DNA from: Sutcliffiella horikoshii
GTDB taxonomy: Bacteria; Bacillota; Bacilli; Bacillales; Bacillaceae_I
Length of the DNA stretch: 64,000 bases
Direction: 5' to 3'
NCBI RefSeq assembly: GCF_008180725.1
Contig: NZ_VTEV01000002.1
Span: 404,426-468,425, forward strand
In this document: positions 15,331 to 24,284 of the stretch, in pieces
Position numbering within the stretch: position 1 is the stretch's first letter
Layout of the letters: the number at the start of each line of letters is the position of its first letter
Made by a program: the position numbers and the translations under genes
Notes under the pieces: model-generated
What the model was told of the DNA's origin: nothing
What the model saw: the letters and a program-made list of their open reading frames with translations, nothing else
Database searches by the model: none

Positions 15331-17955
15331 TTAAATTTTTTCAAAAACACGGGTAGCTTCAACCTGTCTGATATGTTCCAAAAGTATTTGAATCGAAGCG
15401 TATTGATCATAAAGCAGCACGAGAGTATCTCCTGGCTCTGAGAGTTCCCAGCCCTTGATCATCGCTTCAAGCTCTTTATAATGGACGTAAACGGCAGTTG
15501 CGCTTGTTGCCTGTTCGACTCCCCTTGAGAGAAGAGAAATGGTTTCTCCTGGTGTTCTTCCCCGTAAGTTGTCTTCTTCTTTTATGATGAAAATGTCGGA
15601 GTAGCTTCCAATGATGCGGCCCATTTCACATATGGCATGATCTTGTCTGTCGCCAGCGGCTGAACCAACAGTGATTAGTCGTCCATTTTTCAATAAATCA
15701 ATCGTTTCAAAAAGCGCCTTTAACCCTGCAGGATTGTGAGCATAGTCCACCACAATCGTCCTTTCTTGAACACTCACCACATTGAAACGGCCTGGGTTTT
15801 GTTCTTCGGTAGGAAGAAAGGTGATAATATTGCTTCTTAGCTCTGAAAACGGGCGACCAAGTGAATAAGCAGCAGCAAGGGCAGATAGGACATTTGCAAT
15901 ATTGTGACGCGCTGCACCGTTTATGGTAATTGGGATATGGGTAACCGGAAGGAACCTTTCCGTTTTGCCTGCTTCACTGAACATAATCCATCCGTTTTCC
16001 ACATACCATGTTTTCGTGCCGTCTTCTATTGCCTTCTGAACGACAGGGTTTGTATGGGATAAGGAAAAATAGACAACTTCTCCGTTTGTATGTGGTGCCA
16101 TTTTCACGCACATAGGATCATCTGCATTTAAAATACATGCACCTTGAGGCAACACCACTTCTGGAATGGTTTGTTTTAATCTTTGAAGGTCATCCAAAGT
16201 TTCCACGCCTCTCAATCCGAGATGGTCCTCGCTTACGTTTGTTACGATGCCTACATCGCAATAGCGGAATGCCAATCCTTCTCGAAGCATGCCGCCGCGA
16301 GCTGTTTCAAGTACTGCGACATCTACGTTCGGGTTAGCTAGCACTTTTCTGGCACTAATGGGTCCGCTGCAATCTCCTTTATCAAGTTGCTGATCTCCAA
16401 CCCACACGCCGTCCGAGCATGTAAGTCCCACTGTTACATTATCCTTTTGTAAAAGATGTTTGACGAGACGGGATGTGGTTGTTTTCCCATTTGTACCTGT
16501 GACTGCAACGACGGGAATGGCTGCTTCTTCACGGGAGGAAAACAAATAGTCCACAATTGCTCCACCAACATCACGGCTTTTTCCTTTTGAAGGATACAGA
16601 TGCATCCGTATTCCAGGTGCTGCGTTCACTTCAAGAATGGCCGCTTCCTCTTTTTTATAAGCGACAGAAACGTCTGTGGAAATGATGTCGATTCCAGCAA
16701 CATCAAGTCCTGCTGCGGCCGCAGTAGCAACCGCCATTTTTCTATAGTCAGGATGAACATCATCTGTTACGTCAATGGCAGATCCCCCTGTGGAAAGATT
16801 GGCATTCCCCAGCACTTCTAGCGTTTGACCAACATCCAGAACAGAATGAAGGGAGTAGCCGCTCTTTTCCAAATGCACCGTCGTACGATCATCAAGGGGG
16901 ATTTTGCTCATGGCTTTTTCATGACCGTCCCCGCGTAACGGATCGAGATTTTCTTCCTCGATTAATTGGGAAATGGTTCTAACACCGTCTCCGATAACTG
17001 TCGGTGGGAGGCGGAGACTGGCCGCTACAAGCTCATGGTTTACCACTAGGAAGCGGTAATCCATCCCTTTGTAATATCTTTCTAGAATATATTGCGTGTC
17101 TTCTTTATATACACAACGAAAGGCTGCCAATAGATCAGAGTCATTTTTAATATCAGTAATAATATTTTGTCCTTGGCGCCCATTAAGTGGTTTTATGACT
17201 AAAGGATAGCCGATTTCTTCCGCTGACTTTAATAAGTCAAATTCATCAGAAATGACGACACCCTTCGGAACAGGAAGACCTGCACCTTTTAGTAAAGTTT
17301 TGGTCATATCCTTATCACAAGCATTTTCCACTGCCAAATAGGAGGACTGGCTAGTGATGGTTGCCTGAACGGACTTTTGCTTTTTGCCTGTGCCGATTCT
17401 TAAGTAACTGTTAGTCCCTACCCGTTCAACCGGAATCTTTCGGGCGCGGGCAGCTTGATAAATGGAATCTGTGCTTGGACCCAATTTATATTCATAAAAA
17501 AGGTTCGAAGTATGCTGAATGTAGGATTCCGCATTGGTCTCTTTCCCATTTAGGATAGCTTGTACAATTTTAAGTGCTGCCTCGAATGCATAAAAGCCTG
17601 ACTTGGGTTCTAAATAATCAAAGGTCACAAAATAGATCCCTCTTTTTTCACTTGTAATTGTTTTCCCTCGTTTTACTTTAATGCCAGCAAGGTGCTGAAT
17701 TTCCAATGCTATATGTTCAAGGATGTGTCCAATCCAGGTTCCCTCTTTTAGACGTTCCACAAATCCGCCCGCATAGCCTCTCGAACATGTATGGGTATAG
17801 AGGGAGGGTAAGACTTCAAGTAGTTGATCAGTAAAGCCAGGGATGGTGTTTGATGGTCTTTCTTCCAACTCTTCAATATCAAGTTCTACACAAATAGTGG
17901 GTCTGAAGCTATATAAATTGGGACCAGATAAATAACTGACGCGATTAATTTTCAT
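15331..17955 (-). CDS. cphA: Cyanophycin synthetase
   Basis: An 874-aa enzyme of typical CphA1 length. It polymerises the Asp backbone and adds Arg side chains, using ATP for both steps. The N-terminal domain starts MKINRVSYLSGPNLYSFRP. The ATP-grasp domain (about 215-460) has GYPLVIKPLNGRQGQNI and ILEVNAAPGIRMHLYPSKG. The C-terminal Mur-ligase-like domain has the P-loop AVTGTNGKTTTSRLV near residue 490 and VVDYAHNPAGL. All catalytic modules look intact. It starts 16 bp after the cyanophycinase stop, with AAGGAG upstream, so the two are an operon. The product is a nitrogen and carbon reserve granule; in sporeformers this may serve sporulation (inference). Confidence 0.96.
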   Translation of the reverse strand: MKINRVSYLSGPNLYSFRPTICVELDIEELEERPSNTIPGFTDQLLEVLPSLYTHTCSRGYAGGFVERLKEGTWIGHILEHIALEIQHLAGIKVKRGKTITSEKRGIYFVTFDYLEPKSGFYAFEAALKIVQAILNGKETNAESYIQHTSNLFYEYKLGPSTDSIYQAARARKIPVERVGTNSYLRIGTGKKQKSVQATITSQSSYLAVENACDKDMTKTLLKGAGLPVPKGVVISDEFDLLKSAEEIGYPLVIKPLNGRQGQNIITDIKNDSDLLAAFRCVYKEDTQYILERYYKGMDYRFLVVNHELVAASLRLPPTVIGDGVRTISQLIEEENLDPLRGDGHEKAMSKIPLDDRTTVHLEKSGYSLHSVLDVGQTLEVLGNANLSTGGSAIDVTDDVHPDYRKMAVATAAAAGLDVAGIDIISTDVSVAYKKEEAAILEVNAAPGIRMHLYPSKGKSRDVGGAIVDYLFSSREEAAIPVVAVTGTNGKTTTSRLVKHLLQKDNVTVGLTCSDGVWVGDQQLDKGDCSGPISARKVLANPNVDVAVLETARGGMLREGLAFRYCDVGIVTNVSEDHLGLRGVETLDDLQRLKQTIPEVVLPQGACILNADDPMCVKMAPHTNGEVVYFSLSHTNPVVQKAIEDGTKTWYVENGWIMFSEAGKTERFLPVTHIPITINGAARHNIANVLSALAAAYSLGRPFSELRSNIITFLPTEEQNPGRFNVVSVQERTIVVDYAHNPAGLKALFETIDLLKNGRLITVGSAAGDRQDHAICEMGRIIGSYSDIFIIKEEDNLRGRTPGETISLLSRGVEQATSATAVYVHYKELEAMIKGWELSEPGDTLVLLYDQYASIQILLEHIRQVEATRVFEKI

Positions 17956-17971
17956 TGATTGCTTTCGCTCC

Positions 17972-18766
17972 TTAAGGGATAATTAGTTCACTTTTAGCTA
18001 AATTAAAAATTGCTCCTCCGCCAAGCGTATGGAAGCGTATATCCGTTATGGTCATATTTCCCTTGTTTTCTGCTACATCTATATATGTAGATTTTTTGCC
18101 ATCGAAAATAATCACGTTATACTCGCCGACGACTTCAAACTTCTCTCCCTCATTTTGGACCCATATGGCGGTATTTTCATCAATACCAATACCGATAATT
18201 TGAGGGTTTAATGAGATCGCTCTCATTAGTCTGCTAAAACGATCCCGCTGCGAAAAATGCTGATCAATTATTACGTCTTCCATGAAGCCGAACCCAGATC
18301 CCATTTCAAGTATAGAATTGTCATCCTTATCGAAAAGTTTGGAAGAGATAATCATCAATTTACTCATGACGGCAGCTCCGGCACTGGTTCCTCCAATGAT
18401 TAATCCATTTTTCCATTCCTGAATAAGGTGCTTGTAAAAAGAGGTTCCACCTAGGATGCTGGTAAGCCTCAGTTGATCTCCGCCTGTCATATACAATCCC
18501 GACAAGCCGGCAAGCTTAGTAGGAAGTTCACTGTCTTCCGCTTTTTCCCTGGAATCTAAGTGAAAAAGTACTGGTGCCTCGCCATGCAACTCCTGAAATA
18601 AATGATAATATTCAGTCCCGACCTCTTCCGGGTACCCAGTAGCAGTGGTTAAAATTCCTATTGGGCCTTTGCGGCTTTTACACAGTGAAGCAAACTTCGA
18701 CAAAATAACTTTTGAACCGGTCTTATCTTCATTGCCGCCAATAATCAATAAATCTCCCTTAGCCAT
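17972..18766 (-). CDS. cphB: Cyanophycinase (peptidase S51)
   Basis: A 264-aa exopeptidase that releases beta-Asp-Arg dipeptides from cyanophycin. LLIIGGNEDKTG at the N-terminus and the nucleophile motif IIGGTSAGAAVMS are characteristic of S51 peptidases; the Ser in GTSAG is catalytic. The segment MEDVIIDQHFSQRDRFSRL and GIGIDENTAIWV complete the active-site region known for CphB. It is the first gene of the leftward cphB-cphA operon, so synthesis and degradation enzymes are co-transcribed. Confidence 0.96.
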   Translation of the reverse strand: MAKGDLLIIGGNEDKTGSKVILSKFASLCKSRKGPIGILTTATGYPEEVGTEYYHLFQELHGEAPVLFHLDSREKAEDSELPTKLAGLSGLYMTGGDQLRLTSILGGTSFYKHLIQEWKNGLIIGGTSAGAAVMSKLMIISSKLFDKDDNSILEMGSGFGFMEDVIIDQHFSQRDRFSRLMRAISLNPQIIGIGIDENTAIWVQNEGEKFEVVGEYNVIIFDGKKSTYIDVAENKGNMTITDIRFHTLGGGAIFNLAKSELIIP

Positions 18767-19215
18767 ACCCCACGACCCTCTTTACTTTTTATTCTGACCG
18801 CATACTCTATCAGATTAATTTTCAATATAAACAATTTTATATACCCTTTTAGGAGTAGAGGTAAACCTGTTGGTAACAGGGGTGGTTGTATCAAATTAAT
18901 AAGTTCTTACAACTCCAAACCGTTAGATATGGACTATTTCTTAAAGGATGCAGAAATTTGTCAAAACTCGATTCACCCAAAGCCCTTATTAGAATGCCGA
19001 CTTCCTTATAAAAAAGAAATGGTTCATTGGAAGTTTTACCATTGGACTAGCTTTCTGAGTACAACAGAAGGAATTTTGCAGAATCCACCCTTGGTAGCGG
19101 TAGGGGATTGGGGGGAAAGACTATTTTTAATCCCTAGAATATTTCTCTTGAGCTTCCAATCATTCTCTGAAATAATCAATTTTAGTAGGAAATAACTAGA
19201 AGAGGAGTCTAAGCT
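18767..19215. other. Intergenic stretch without a convincing gene
   Basis: About 450 bp containing the leftward cphB promoter region and the leader of the gene at 19216. A small hairpin (CCTGTT ggt AACAGG, near 18868-18882) is visible. An 88-codon frame at 18929 lacks a ribosome site and any family resemblance. Nothing else recognised. Confidence 0.5.
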
Positions 19216-19590
19216 ATGAGGAGATTTTCTGTCGTATTCCTATTAATTTTCACAATCACCACCATTCTAACGTTCTTCCTAGTTTACAAGGAAGTAAACC
19301 ACCCATTTGCAACAGCAATGGTTGGTGGCTACGCAATGTTCTTAATTATATCTTTGTGTTATTTTCTCCTGGCAATTTTGTGGAAAGCAAGTAAGTTATC
19401 ACGTATAGAGCTGCGAAGGAGATTACGCCGATTCATTTTTTATTTTGTAGTAATCTTTGGTATGAGTTTTTTAATTAAATTCAGTAATCCAGATTACTAT
19501 AAAACTGTCTCTATCGCTTTTGGCATTTCGTTAGGAGTATCTTTCTTTGATCTGGCTTTACCATTAAGGAAAACCGGTATAGAGACATGA
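19216..19590 (+). CDS. Small four-helix membrane protein, unknown function
   Basis: A 124-aa protein with four hydrophobic segments (about residues 5-25, 35-58, 68-90, 95-112) and a basic loop (KASKLSRIELRRRLRRF) between helices two and three that should lie in the cytoplasm. GAGGAG precedes the ATG. Its stop overlaps the start of the next gene (ATGA), so the two are translationally coupled. No family was recognised. Confidence 0.72.
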   Translation: MRRFSVVFLLIFTITTILTFFLVYKEVNHPFATAMVGGYAMFLIISLCYFLLAILWKASKLSRIELRRRLRRFIFYFVVIFGMSFLIKFSNPDYYKTVSIAFGISLGVSFFDLALPLRKTGIET

Positions 19591-20049
19591 ATATAAAAGA
19601 AAAAACTTATGCAGAAAAATTGTTAAAGCGAATATTTATAGGAAGTCAATTAAATGGATTAGAATTTGGAGTCGGCCCAGGTTCAATAAAAGTATTCTTT
19701 ATCCACCAGCATCCTATGGAAAGCCAACCGCTCACTCTCTTTCTAAACATGGAAAGTAAATGGACAGTATTTGCTGACACTCTAGAACTTACACAGGAAA
19801 TCCCCATTAGATCTGAAGAAGAAATGTACCAATGGATTATCGACATGCGAAGAAAGAAAGTGATTGATGTATCCCTTGGAGAAGAAACGCCGCACCTACT
19901 TATTCATTTTGAACACGGGAAAATATTGTACGTTAATGGAAAGCATGACCAATAATGAGTGTTGGCAAGCTGGAGATGAAGATGGAGATGGTTGGTTAGT
20001 GGTTGCCATGCCCGGGGATGAAATTGCCATGTGGGAACCCGAAAATTAG
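19587..20049 (+). pseudogene. Conserved small protein split by a one-base frameshift near 19953
   Basis: The first frame codes for 122 aa ending ILYVNGKHDQ at 19955. One base later, in the next frame, reading continues without interruption as NECWQAGDEDGDGW, LVVAMPGDEIAMWEPEN, to the TAG at 20047-20049. The second piece has no start codon of its own with a ribosome site, is acidic and soluble like the first, and makes a natural C-terminus. The simplest reading is a single ancestral protein of about 153 aa broken by a +1 insertion within caataatgag. It could be a genuine lesion, a sequencing error or, less likely, programmed shifting. Function unknown; coupled to the membrane-protein gene upstream. 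Confidence 0.65.
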
Positions 20050-20139
20050 ACGATTACAAATAATATCACTATAAATTGACTTCTACGACTACAATTATGA
20101 TGATTATACAGCTTTTATTCAAACAAGGAGGTTACCAGC

Positions 20140-20703
20140 ATGAAAACAGAAGAACAATTTTTTCAAGAAGGAAAATCCATTCAAGCATACATGGATGAAA
20201 TGAGTATGCTAAAAGAGGAAAGCTTAAGTGTCTATGAAAGGTTCCAATTGCCTGCAGATGGATTGGTAGAAAAGCTGCAACAGCACTCCCTGCATTTTCT
20301 TACCATTACAGAAGATTGGTGCGGTGATGCCATGATGATCAACCCGGTGATTCGTAAGCTTGCTGAGGCTGCAGACATAGATTTCCGAGTTGCTCTGAGA
20401 GACGCAGACACCAGTCTAATTGACCGTCATCTGACAAATGGGGGACGGGCGATTCCCATGATAATAATTCTGAGCGAACAAGGCGAACTTTTGGGGAAAT
20501 GGGGACCGCGTGCACCTGAAGTACAACAGATTGTAGACGAACTCCGGGGGGCGCTACCACCTAAGGAAGATCCTAGTTTTTCAGAAAAGCAAAAGGAAGT
20601 CATTGCTACGTTAAGGCAGAGATATATAGGCGAGGAAATGCTATGGTCTTACGTGTATGATAGTTTTAAGAATACATTGATGAGTGTTTTGGAAGAAGAA
20701 TAG
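20140..20703 (+). CDS. Thioredoxin-like family protein with single-Cys motif
   Basis: A 187-aa cytoplasmic protein. The strand-motif FLTITEDWCGDAMMINPVIRKLAEAA is a thioredoxin active-site position with W-C-G-D instead of W-C-x-x-C, followed by the cis-proline region RAIPMIIILSEQGELLGKWGPR. This matches the Bacillaceae thioredoxin-family proteins that retain only the N-terminal cysteine. The product may act through mixed disulphides (for example with bacillithiol) rather than dithiol exchange (inference). AAGGAGG stands 8 nt before the ATG. Confidence 0.83.
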   Translation: MKTEEQFFQEGKSIQAYMDEMSMLKEESLSVYERFQLPADGLVEKLQQHSLHFLTITEDWCGDAMMINPVIRKLAEAADIDFRVALRDADTSLIDRHLTNGGRAIPMIIILSEQGELLGKWGPRAPEVQQIVDELRGALPPKEDPSFSEKQKEVIATLRQRYIGEEMLWSYVYDSFKNTLMSVLEEE

Positions 20704-20716
20704 AGGAAATGAGTAG

Positions 20717-20754
20717 GCCGAGGTTAAAAAAGATAACTAAGGTCTATTTTTTTT
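20717..20754 (+). terminator. Likely terminator after the thioredoxin-like gene
   Basis: GGCCGAGGTTA can fold with TAACTAAGGTC (two internal mismatches) and is followed by TATTTTTTTT. Confidence 0.5.
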
Positions 20755-20920
20755 AGGACAGCAATAAAGACAGATCACGGGTTCTGAGTGCCATTAACCA
20801 AATAACAGCACTCGACTTATGATGTCGACACAAAGTCATTTTTGTAGATATTTCTCGGGAAATTGTTGAAATAAGTTGAGTGAAAACATCAAAAAGTGAC
20901 TCAGAGAGCCAGCTTTAGTC

Positions 20921-20961
20921 AAAAAAACGCCTATGTTTACATTGTGCATGCATCATAGGCG
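20921..20961 (-). terminator. Terminator of the leftward MerR/coiled-coil gene
   Basis: CGCCTATG (20928-20935) and CATAGGCG (20954-20961) form the stem; read leftwards it is followed by seven T residues. Confidence 0.8.
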
Positions 20962-21058
20962 ATACGATATTTAACTACTCCTGTATCAGACATCGGATAT
21001 ATGTAGTGATTTATTAATCAAAATAGTACATGTCGGTTTATATCGCGTGACGATACGC

Positions 21059-21769
21059 TCATTTCTTAAACAACGACAATAGCCAACCCCAATTACCATT
21101 ATCCCGTTTTTGCATTTCTTCTTCTAGACGCTTATTAAAATCATTCTGAGAAACCCATTCTTTTTTCTGTTCGTCTCGCATTTTCTGGATTTCTTCCTGT
21201 AGCATTTCCGTTCTTTCTCTTTCTTGTTCCAAAAGAGTTTCGTAGTGTTCTCTTTGTTCTTCTGTTAATTTCTCAATCTTGTTATTCGTTTTTTGTGCCG
21301 AATTACCGATACTTGAACTAATAAAGTGATGGTCCTGCTGAAGCTGGGCTACCGTCGTTTTGATTTGTGACATATCTTGTTTTAACTGAATGTTCATTTC
21401 ACGTGCTGCAGCAAGTTCGGTCGCTAAGTATTTAAAAAACTCCTTCATTTGTTCTGGATCACTTGGTAATGTTTCGCTCGTATCGGGTAGCGCTATGTCT
21501 GTTTGAGTGGTGTTCTCCAAGCGCTCTTTTTGCATATCAACTATATCCCGTGCCGTGCTGTCGAGAGGCTTGTCCGTATCGCGTAGCGCTATAAGCGCTT
21601 TAACATCCGATTCAACAAAGATCCGCCTGTCCCCATCCTTTAAAAACTCGTACCCATTCCGTTCTAGTATCTGTCCATACTTTCGTACAGTAGGGGTGGC
21701 AATCCCCACTTCTTCCGCCACTTCTTTGGTCGAATATGCCCGCTCATTAGGTTGTATATCGTTTCGCAT
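21059..21769 (-). CDS. MerR-type HTH protein with long coiled coil (RacA / plasmid DUF3967-like)
   Basis: A 236-aa protein. Residues of about 8-70 form a MerR-like winged helix (YSTKEVAEEVGIATPTVRKY, NGYEFLKDGDRRIFVESDVKAL). A linker of some 60 residues precedes a charged coiled coil (about 130-220, rich in E, Q, K and R heptads), ending in the hydrophobic WGWLLSLFKK that could touch membrane. The ATG at 21769 has GGAGG 6 nt upstream; an open extension of 16 codons upstream lacks one. The layout resembles RacA, which anchors the chromosome origin at the pole in sporulation, and the plasmid-borne DUF3967 proteins. Whether it acts in segregation here is inference. Confidence 0.75.
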   Translation of the reverse strand: MRNDIQPNERAYSTKEVAEEVGIATPTVRKYGQILERNGYEFLKDGDRRIFVESDVKALIALRDTDKPLDSTARDIVDMQKERLENTTQTDIALPDTSETLPSDPEQMKEFFKYLATELAAAREMNIQLKQDMSQIKTTVAQLQQDHHFISSSIGNSAQKTNNKIEKLTEEQREHYETLLEQERERTEMLQEEIQKMRDEQKKEWVSQNDFNKRLEEEMQKRDNGNWGWLLSLFKK

Positions 21770-21839
21770 ATCGCACCTCCTAACTTTAAATATGAGGGTT
21801 ATATAGAAATTTGGCAAGGGGTATATCGGCTATATGTGT

Positions 21840-22661
21840 TCACTTTACTACATGAACTTTGGGTTTTATCCATATTGATAAAAGCAATCCAATTATAGAG
21901 GCTGAAATTAGTGGGAATGGGTCAAACAAAACCCCTATTTTATAATAGAATAATGCTAGATAAAAGCAAAAGTATCCCCATATCATCCAAACCTTATTTA
22001 AGGTTATTCCTCTTCTTCTTAATACGGTCAATCCAAGGTAAAAGCCTATCGATCCACTAATACAACCGAATAAAAGCTCAACTATAGTTCCATTTTGAAA
22101 AGGAAATACAATGCAGCCTGGCAGAAAAAAAAGATATAAGAACTTTACTGAACCGTACATTTTTTCAAGTAGTGGTCCTGTAAATAATAAACTGACAATA
22201 CCTATGAATAGTAAAAGTAAGATATCGGAAGGGTCTATAACCCTTTTGATATACTGAATATTATTAATAGAATGATAGAGATCTTTTTCCATTACTTGAT
22301 AGACAGTATAAATTAGTAGAAATATAGTTAGTAAAACCGTTCCTGAATAACGGATTGTTATATAGAGCTTATTTGCGTTGGTCCTTGCTATTAAGTTTTG
22401 ATTAGAGGTTATGCTTCTTTCAATATAATTACGCAGCTCTTGCTCAATTAATCTCTCAATTTCTTCATCTGAATATCGATCCCACACCTTATGGTTCCGT
22501 AGGTTTATAATTATTTTTTCCTTTAAACTAGAGACCAATGCGTGATTAAGTGAAGAATTAACATGATAGTCTTTTAAGATGTGTTCAATTGACTTGGGAT
22601 GTAAGTGGAAGTGCTTTGAAATGTGGGTTCTGAGGTTTAGCTCTTGATTATATATTCCCAT
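21840..22661 (-). CDS. Rhomboid-like membrane protein, apparently without the catalytic histidine
   Basis: A 273-aa protein: a soluble N-terminal part (about 1-95, predicted helical, with SDEEIERLIEQELRNYI) followed by six hydrophobic segments. DILLLLFIGIVSLLFTGPLLEKMYGS resembles the rhomboid L1-loop/TM2 region, and GCISGSIGFYLGL resembles the SG-x3-G helix carrying the catalytic serine. The last two helices contain no His where active rhomboids have one, so if this is a rhomboid relative it is probably a pseudoprotease. Function unknown. It is followed leftwards by the MerR/coiled-coil gene 70 bp downstream, so co-transcription is possible. Confidence 0.6.
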   Translation of the reverse strand: MGIYNQELNLRTHISKHFHLHPKSIEHILKDYHVNSSLNHALVSSLKEKIIINLRNHKVWDRYSDEEIERLIEQELRNYIERSITSNQNLIARTNANKLYITIRYSGTVLLTIFLLIYTVYQVMEKDLYHSINNIQYIKRVIDPSDILLLLFIGIVSLLFTGPLLEKMYGSVKFLYLFFLPGCIVFPFQNGTIVELLFGCISGSIGFYLGLTVLRRRGITLNKVWMIWGYFCFYLALFYYKIGVLFDPFPLISASIIGLLLSIWIKPKVHVVK

Positions 22662-22864
22662 GTTACGAGGTACTCCTTTAATCGTTTTTGGGTATTAAGT
22701 TCTATCCAATAATATTATAACAATTTTATAAGAGGAGTTGGGTAATATTAGATGATTTTACCTGTTTATGGTTATGTTGGCTGGTACTGTAGTTGGAGTA
22801 TTAGTATGTTTATTAATGAAGCGTGAGGAAGTGCTTTCTCGAAATCGTAAATAATTTCAGTAAA

Positions 22865-22901
22865 TAAAAGGAAGCACTATGACTTGCTCCTAGTGCTTCC
22901 T
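22865..22901 (-). terminator. Terminator of the glycosylation operon
   Basis: AGGAAGCACTA (22869-22879) pairs perfectly with TAGTGCTTCCT (22891-22901); leftwards the stem is followed by TTTATTTA. Confidence 0.8.
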
Positions 22902-22911
22902 TCAACATAAT

Positions 22912-23886
22912 TTATTTAGTCCCAACAGTCTGTTTAATTTCTACCTCATCCTGCTTTTCCAGATTTACCGTATCTCTAACAATATAAATAGGTCTATTTT
23001 TGCTTTCGTCATATATTCTCGCAATATATTCTCCTACAATTCCCATCCCTAGTAATTGTATGCCACTGAAAAAGGTAATAGCGACCATGATGGAGGCCCA
23101 GCCTGCTTCTACCCCTTGCCCAAATAGCTTTACTAGAATGGCGTATACCAAAACCCCGAAGGAAACAAGAACAGAAAAGAAACCGAGTGACATAACTATT
23201 TTCAAAGGTTTGGTCGAGAAAGCAATAATTCCATCTGAAGCAAATTTAATCATTTTCTTTAACGGGTATTTTGTTTCTCCGGCAAATCGCTCGTCGCGTT
23301 CGTATTCAATGAATGTTTGCTTAAACCCAATCCATGAGAACATCCCTCGAACGAACCGATTTCTCTCCGTCATTTGCTTAAAAACATCTGCAACTTTCCG
23401 ATCGATTAAGCGAAAATCCCCAGTATCCTTTGGAATATCAATATCTGACATGTAATTCAAGAATTTATAGAAATATTTTGCGGTTAGTAGTTTGAATTTC
23501 GTTTCTCCCGTACGTTTTTTCCGTTTGGCATAAACAACATCGAACCCTTCACGCCATTTTTCCAAAAGGGTTGGGATAACCTCAGGAGGATCCTGCAAAT
23601 CAGCATCGATGATAACGATAGCATCGCCATTTGCATAATCAATGCCTGCGGTTACTGCAGTTTGATGGCCAAAGTTACGTGCGAAATTGACCACTTTCGC
23701 TTGAGGATCCATACTCGCAATATCACTTAATATATCAAGCGTGCGATCAGTGCTTCCATCATTTACGAAAATGAATTCATAACGGATGTTTTCTGCATCC
23801 ATGACTCCTTTTAGCCTGTTATAACACTCTTGCGCTACTTCTTCTTCAAAATACATTGGTACAACAATAGATATTAATTCTCTCAT
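22912..23886 (-). CDS. Family 2 glycosyltransferase, GtrB/CsbB type (undecaprenyl-phosphate sugar synthase)
   Basis: A 324-aa protein. The GT-A domain (about 1-220) shows ISIVVPMYFEEEVAQE, FVNDGSTDRT, ARNFGHQTAVTAGIDYA and the metal-binding IDADLQDPPEVIP; two C-terminal helices (about 235-305) anchor it. GtrB enzymes transfer a sugar from a nucleotide donor to undecaprenyl phosphate on the inner face. ATG at 23886 is chosen because GGAGG precedes it by 5 nt; the GTG at 23898 overlaps that ribosome site. It is the last gene of a leftward three-gene operon with GtrA and a GT-C enzyme, the standard three-component transmembrane glycosylation set. Confidence 0.92.
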   Translation of the reverse strand: MRELISIVVPMYFEEEVAQECYNRLKGVMDAENIRYEFIFVNDGSTDRTLDILSDIASMDPQAKVVNFARNFGHQTAVTAGIDYANGDAIVIIDADLQDPPEVIPTLLEKWREGFDVVYAKRKKRTGETKFKLLTAKYFYKFLNYMSDIDIPKDTGDFRLIDRKVADVFKQMTERNRFVRGMFSWIGFKQTFIEYERDERFAGETKYPLKKMIKFASDGIIAFSTKPLKIVMSLGFFSVLVSFGVLVYAILVKLFGQGVEAGWASIMVAITFFSGIQLLGMGIVGEYIARIYDESKNRPIYIVRDTVNLEKQDEVEIKQTVGTK

Positions 23887-23897
23887 AATAACCTCCA

Positions 23898-24284
23898 CTA
23901 TCTAGCTTTCTGTTCCTGTTCCTGAAAAAACGTCCATTTTGCATTTAAAAAGTAGTTAATAAATAAACTGGCCCCTATAGCGACCAAATTTGCCAAAACT
24001 GGTTGCAATCCAAGCTTGTTAACCAATAGGAAAAGGAAAAGGGTCTGAACTCCAAGTGTCAGAACATTTACTGCAATGAATTTATAAAAAATACTAGCCC
24101 TTTTCCTGTTATCTTGAAACACCCATCTTTTATTCCAATAGTAACTGTTCAGAACACCAAGGCAGTATCCGATAACATTCGCCACTAAATAATTTAATCC
24201 TAAATAATAAAGGATGGTAAAGCTGGCAAATGTAATAAGCGTATTAAATACGCCAACAGTTCCAAACTTAAGGAGTCTTTTCAT
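23898..24284 (-). CDS. GtrA-family membrane protein (putative lipid-linked sugar flippase)
   Basis: A 128-aa protein with four helices. The family pattern is clear: LLKFGTVGVFNTLITFASF at the start, NSYYWNKRWVF in the central loop and INYFLNAKWTF near the end. GtrA proteins are thought to flip undecaprenyl-phosphate-linked sugars. The gene overlaps the GT-C stop by 17 nt and its own stop is at the GtrB leader, so the operon is tightly coupled. Confidence 0.92.
   Translation of the reverse strand: MKRLLKFGTVGVFNTLITFASFTILYYLGLNYLVANVIGYCLGVLNSYYWNKRWVFQDNRKRASIFYKFIAVNVLTLGVQTLFLFLLVNKLGLQPVLANLVAIGASLFINYFLNAKWTFFQEQEQKAR

Noticed and set aside
18929-19195. 88-codon open frame before the small membrane-protein gene
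   Set aside because: No ribosome site before the ATG, mixed hydrophobic composition without a recognisable fold, and no family resemblance.
22768-22854. 28-codon frame MVMLAGTVVGVLVCLLMKREE...
   Set aside because: It looks like a membrane helix with a basic end, but the nearest GAGGAG is far upstream and in another frame, so it is at best a remnant.
23000-23455. Open frame on the + strand opposite the GtrB gene
   Set aside because: Shadow frame; the leftward GT2 motifs are unambiguous.
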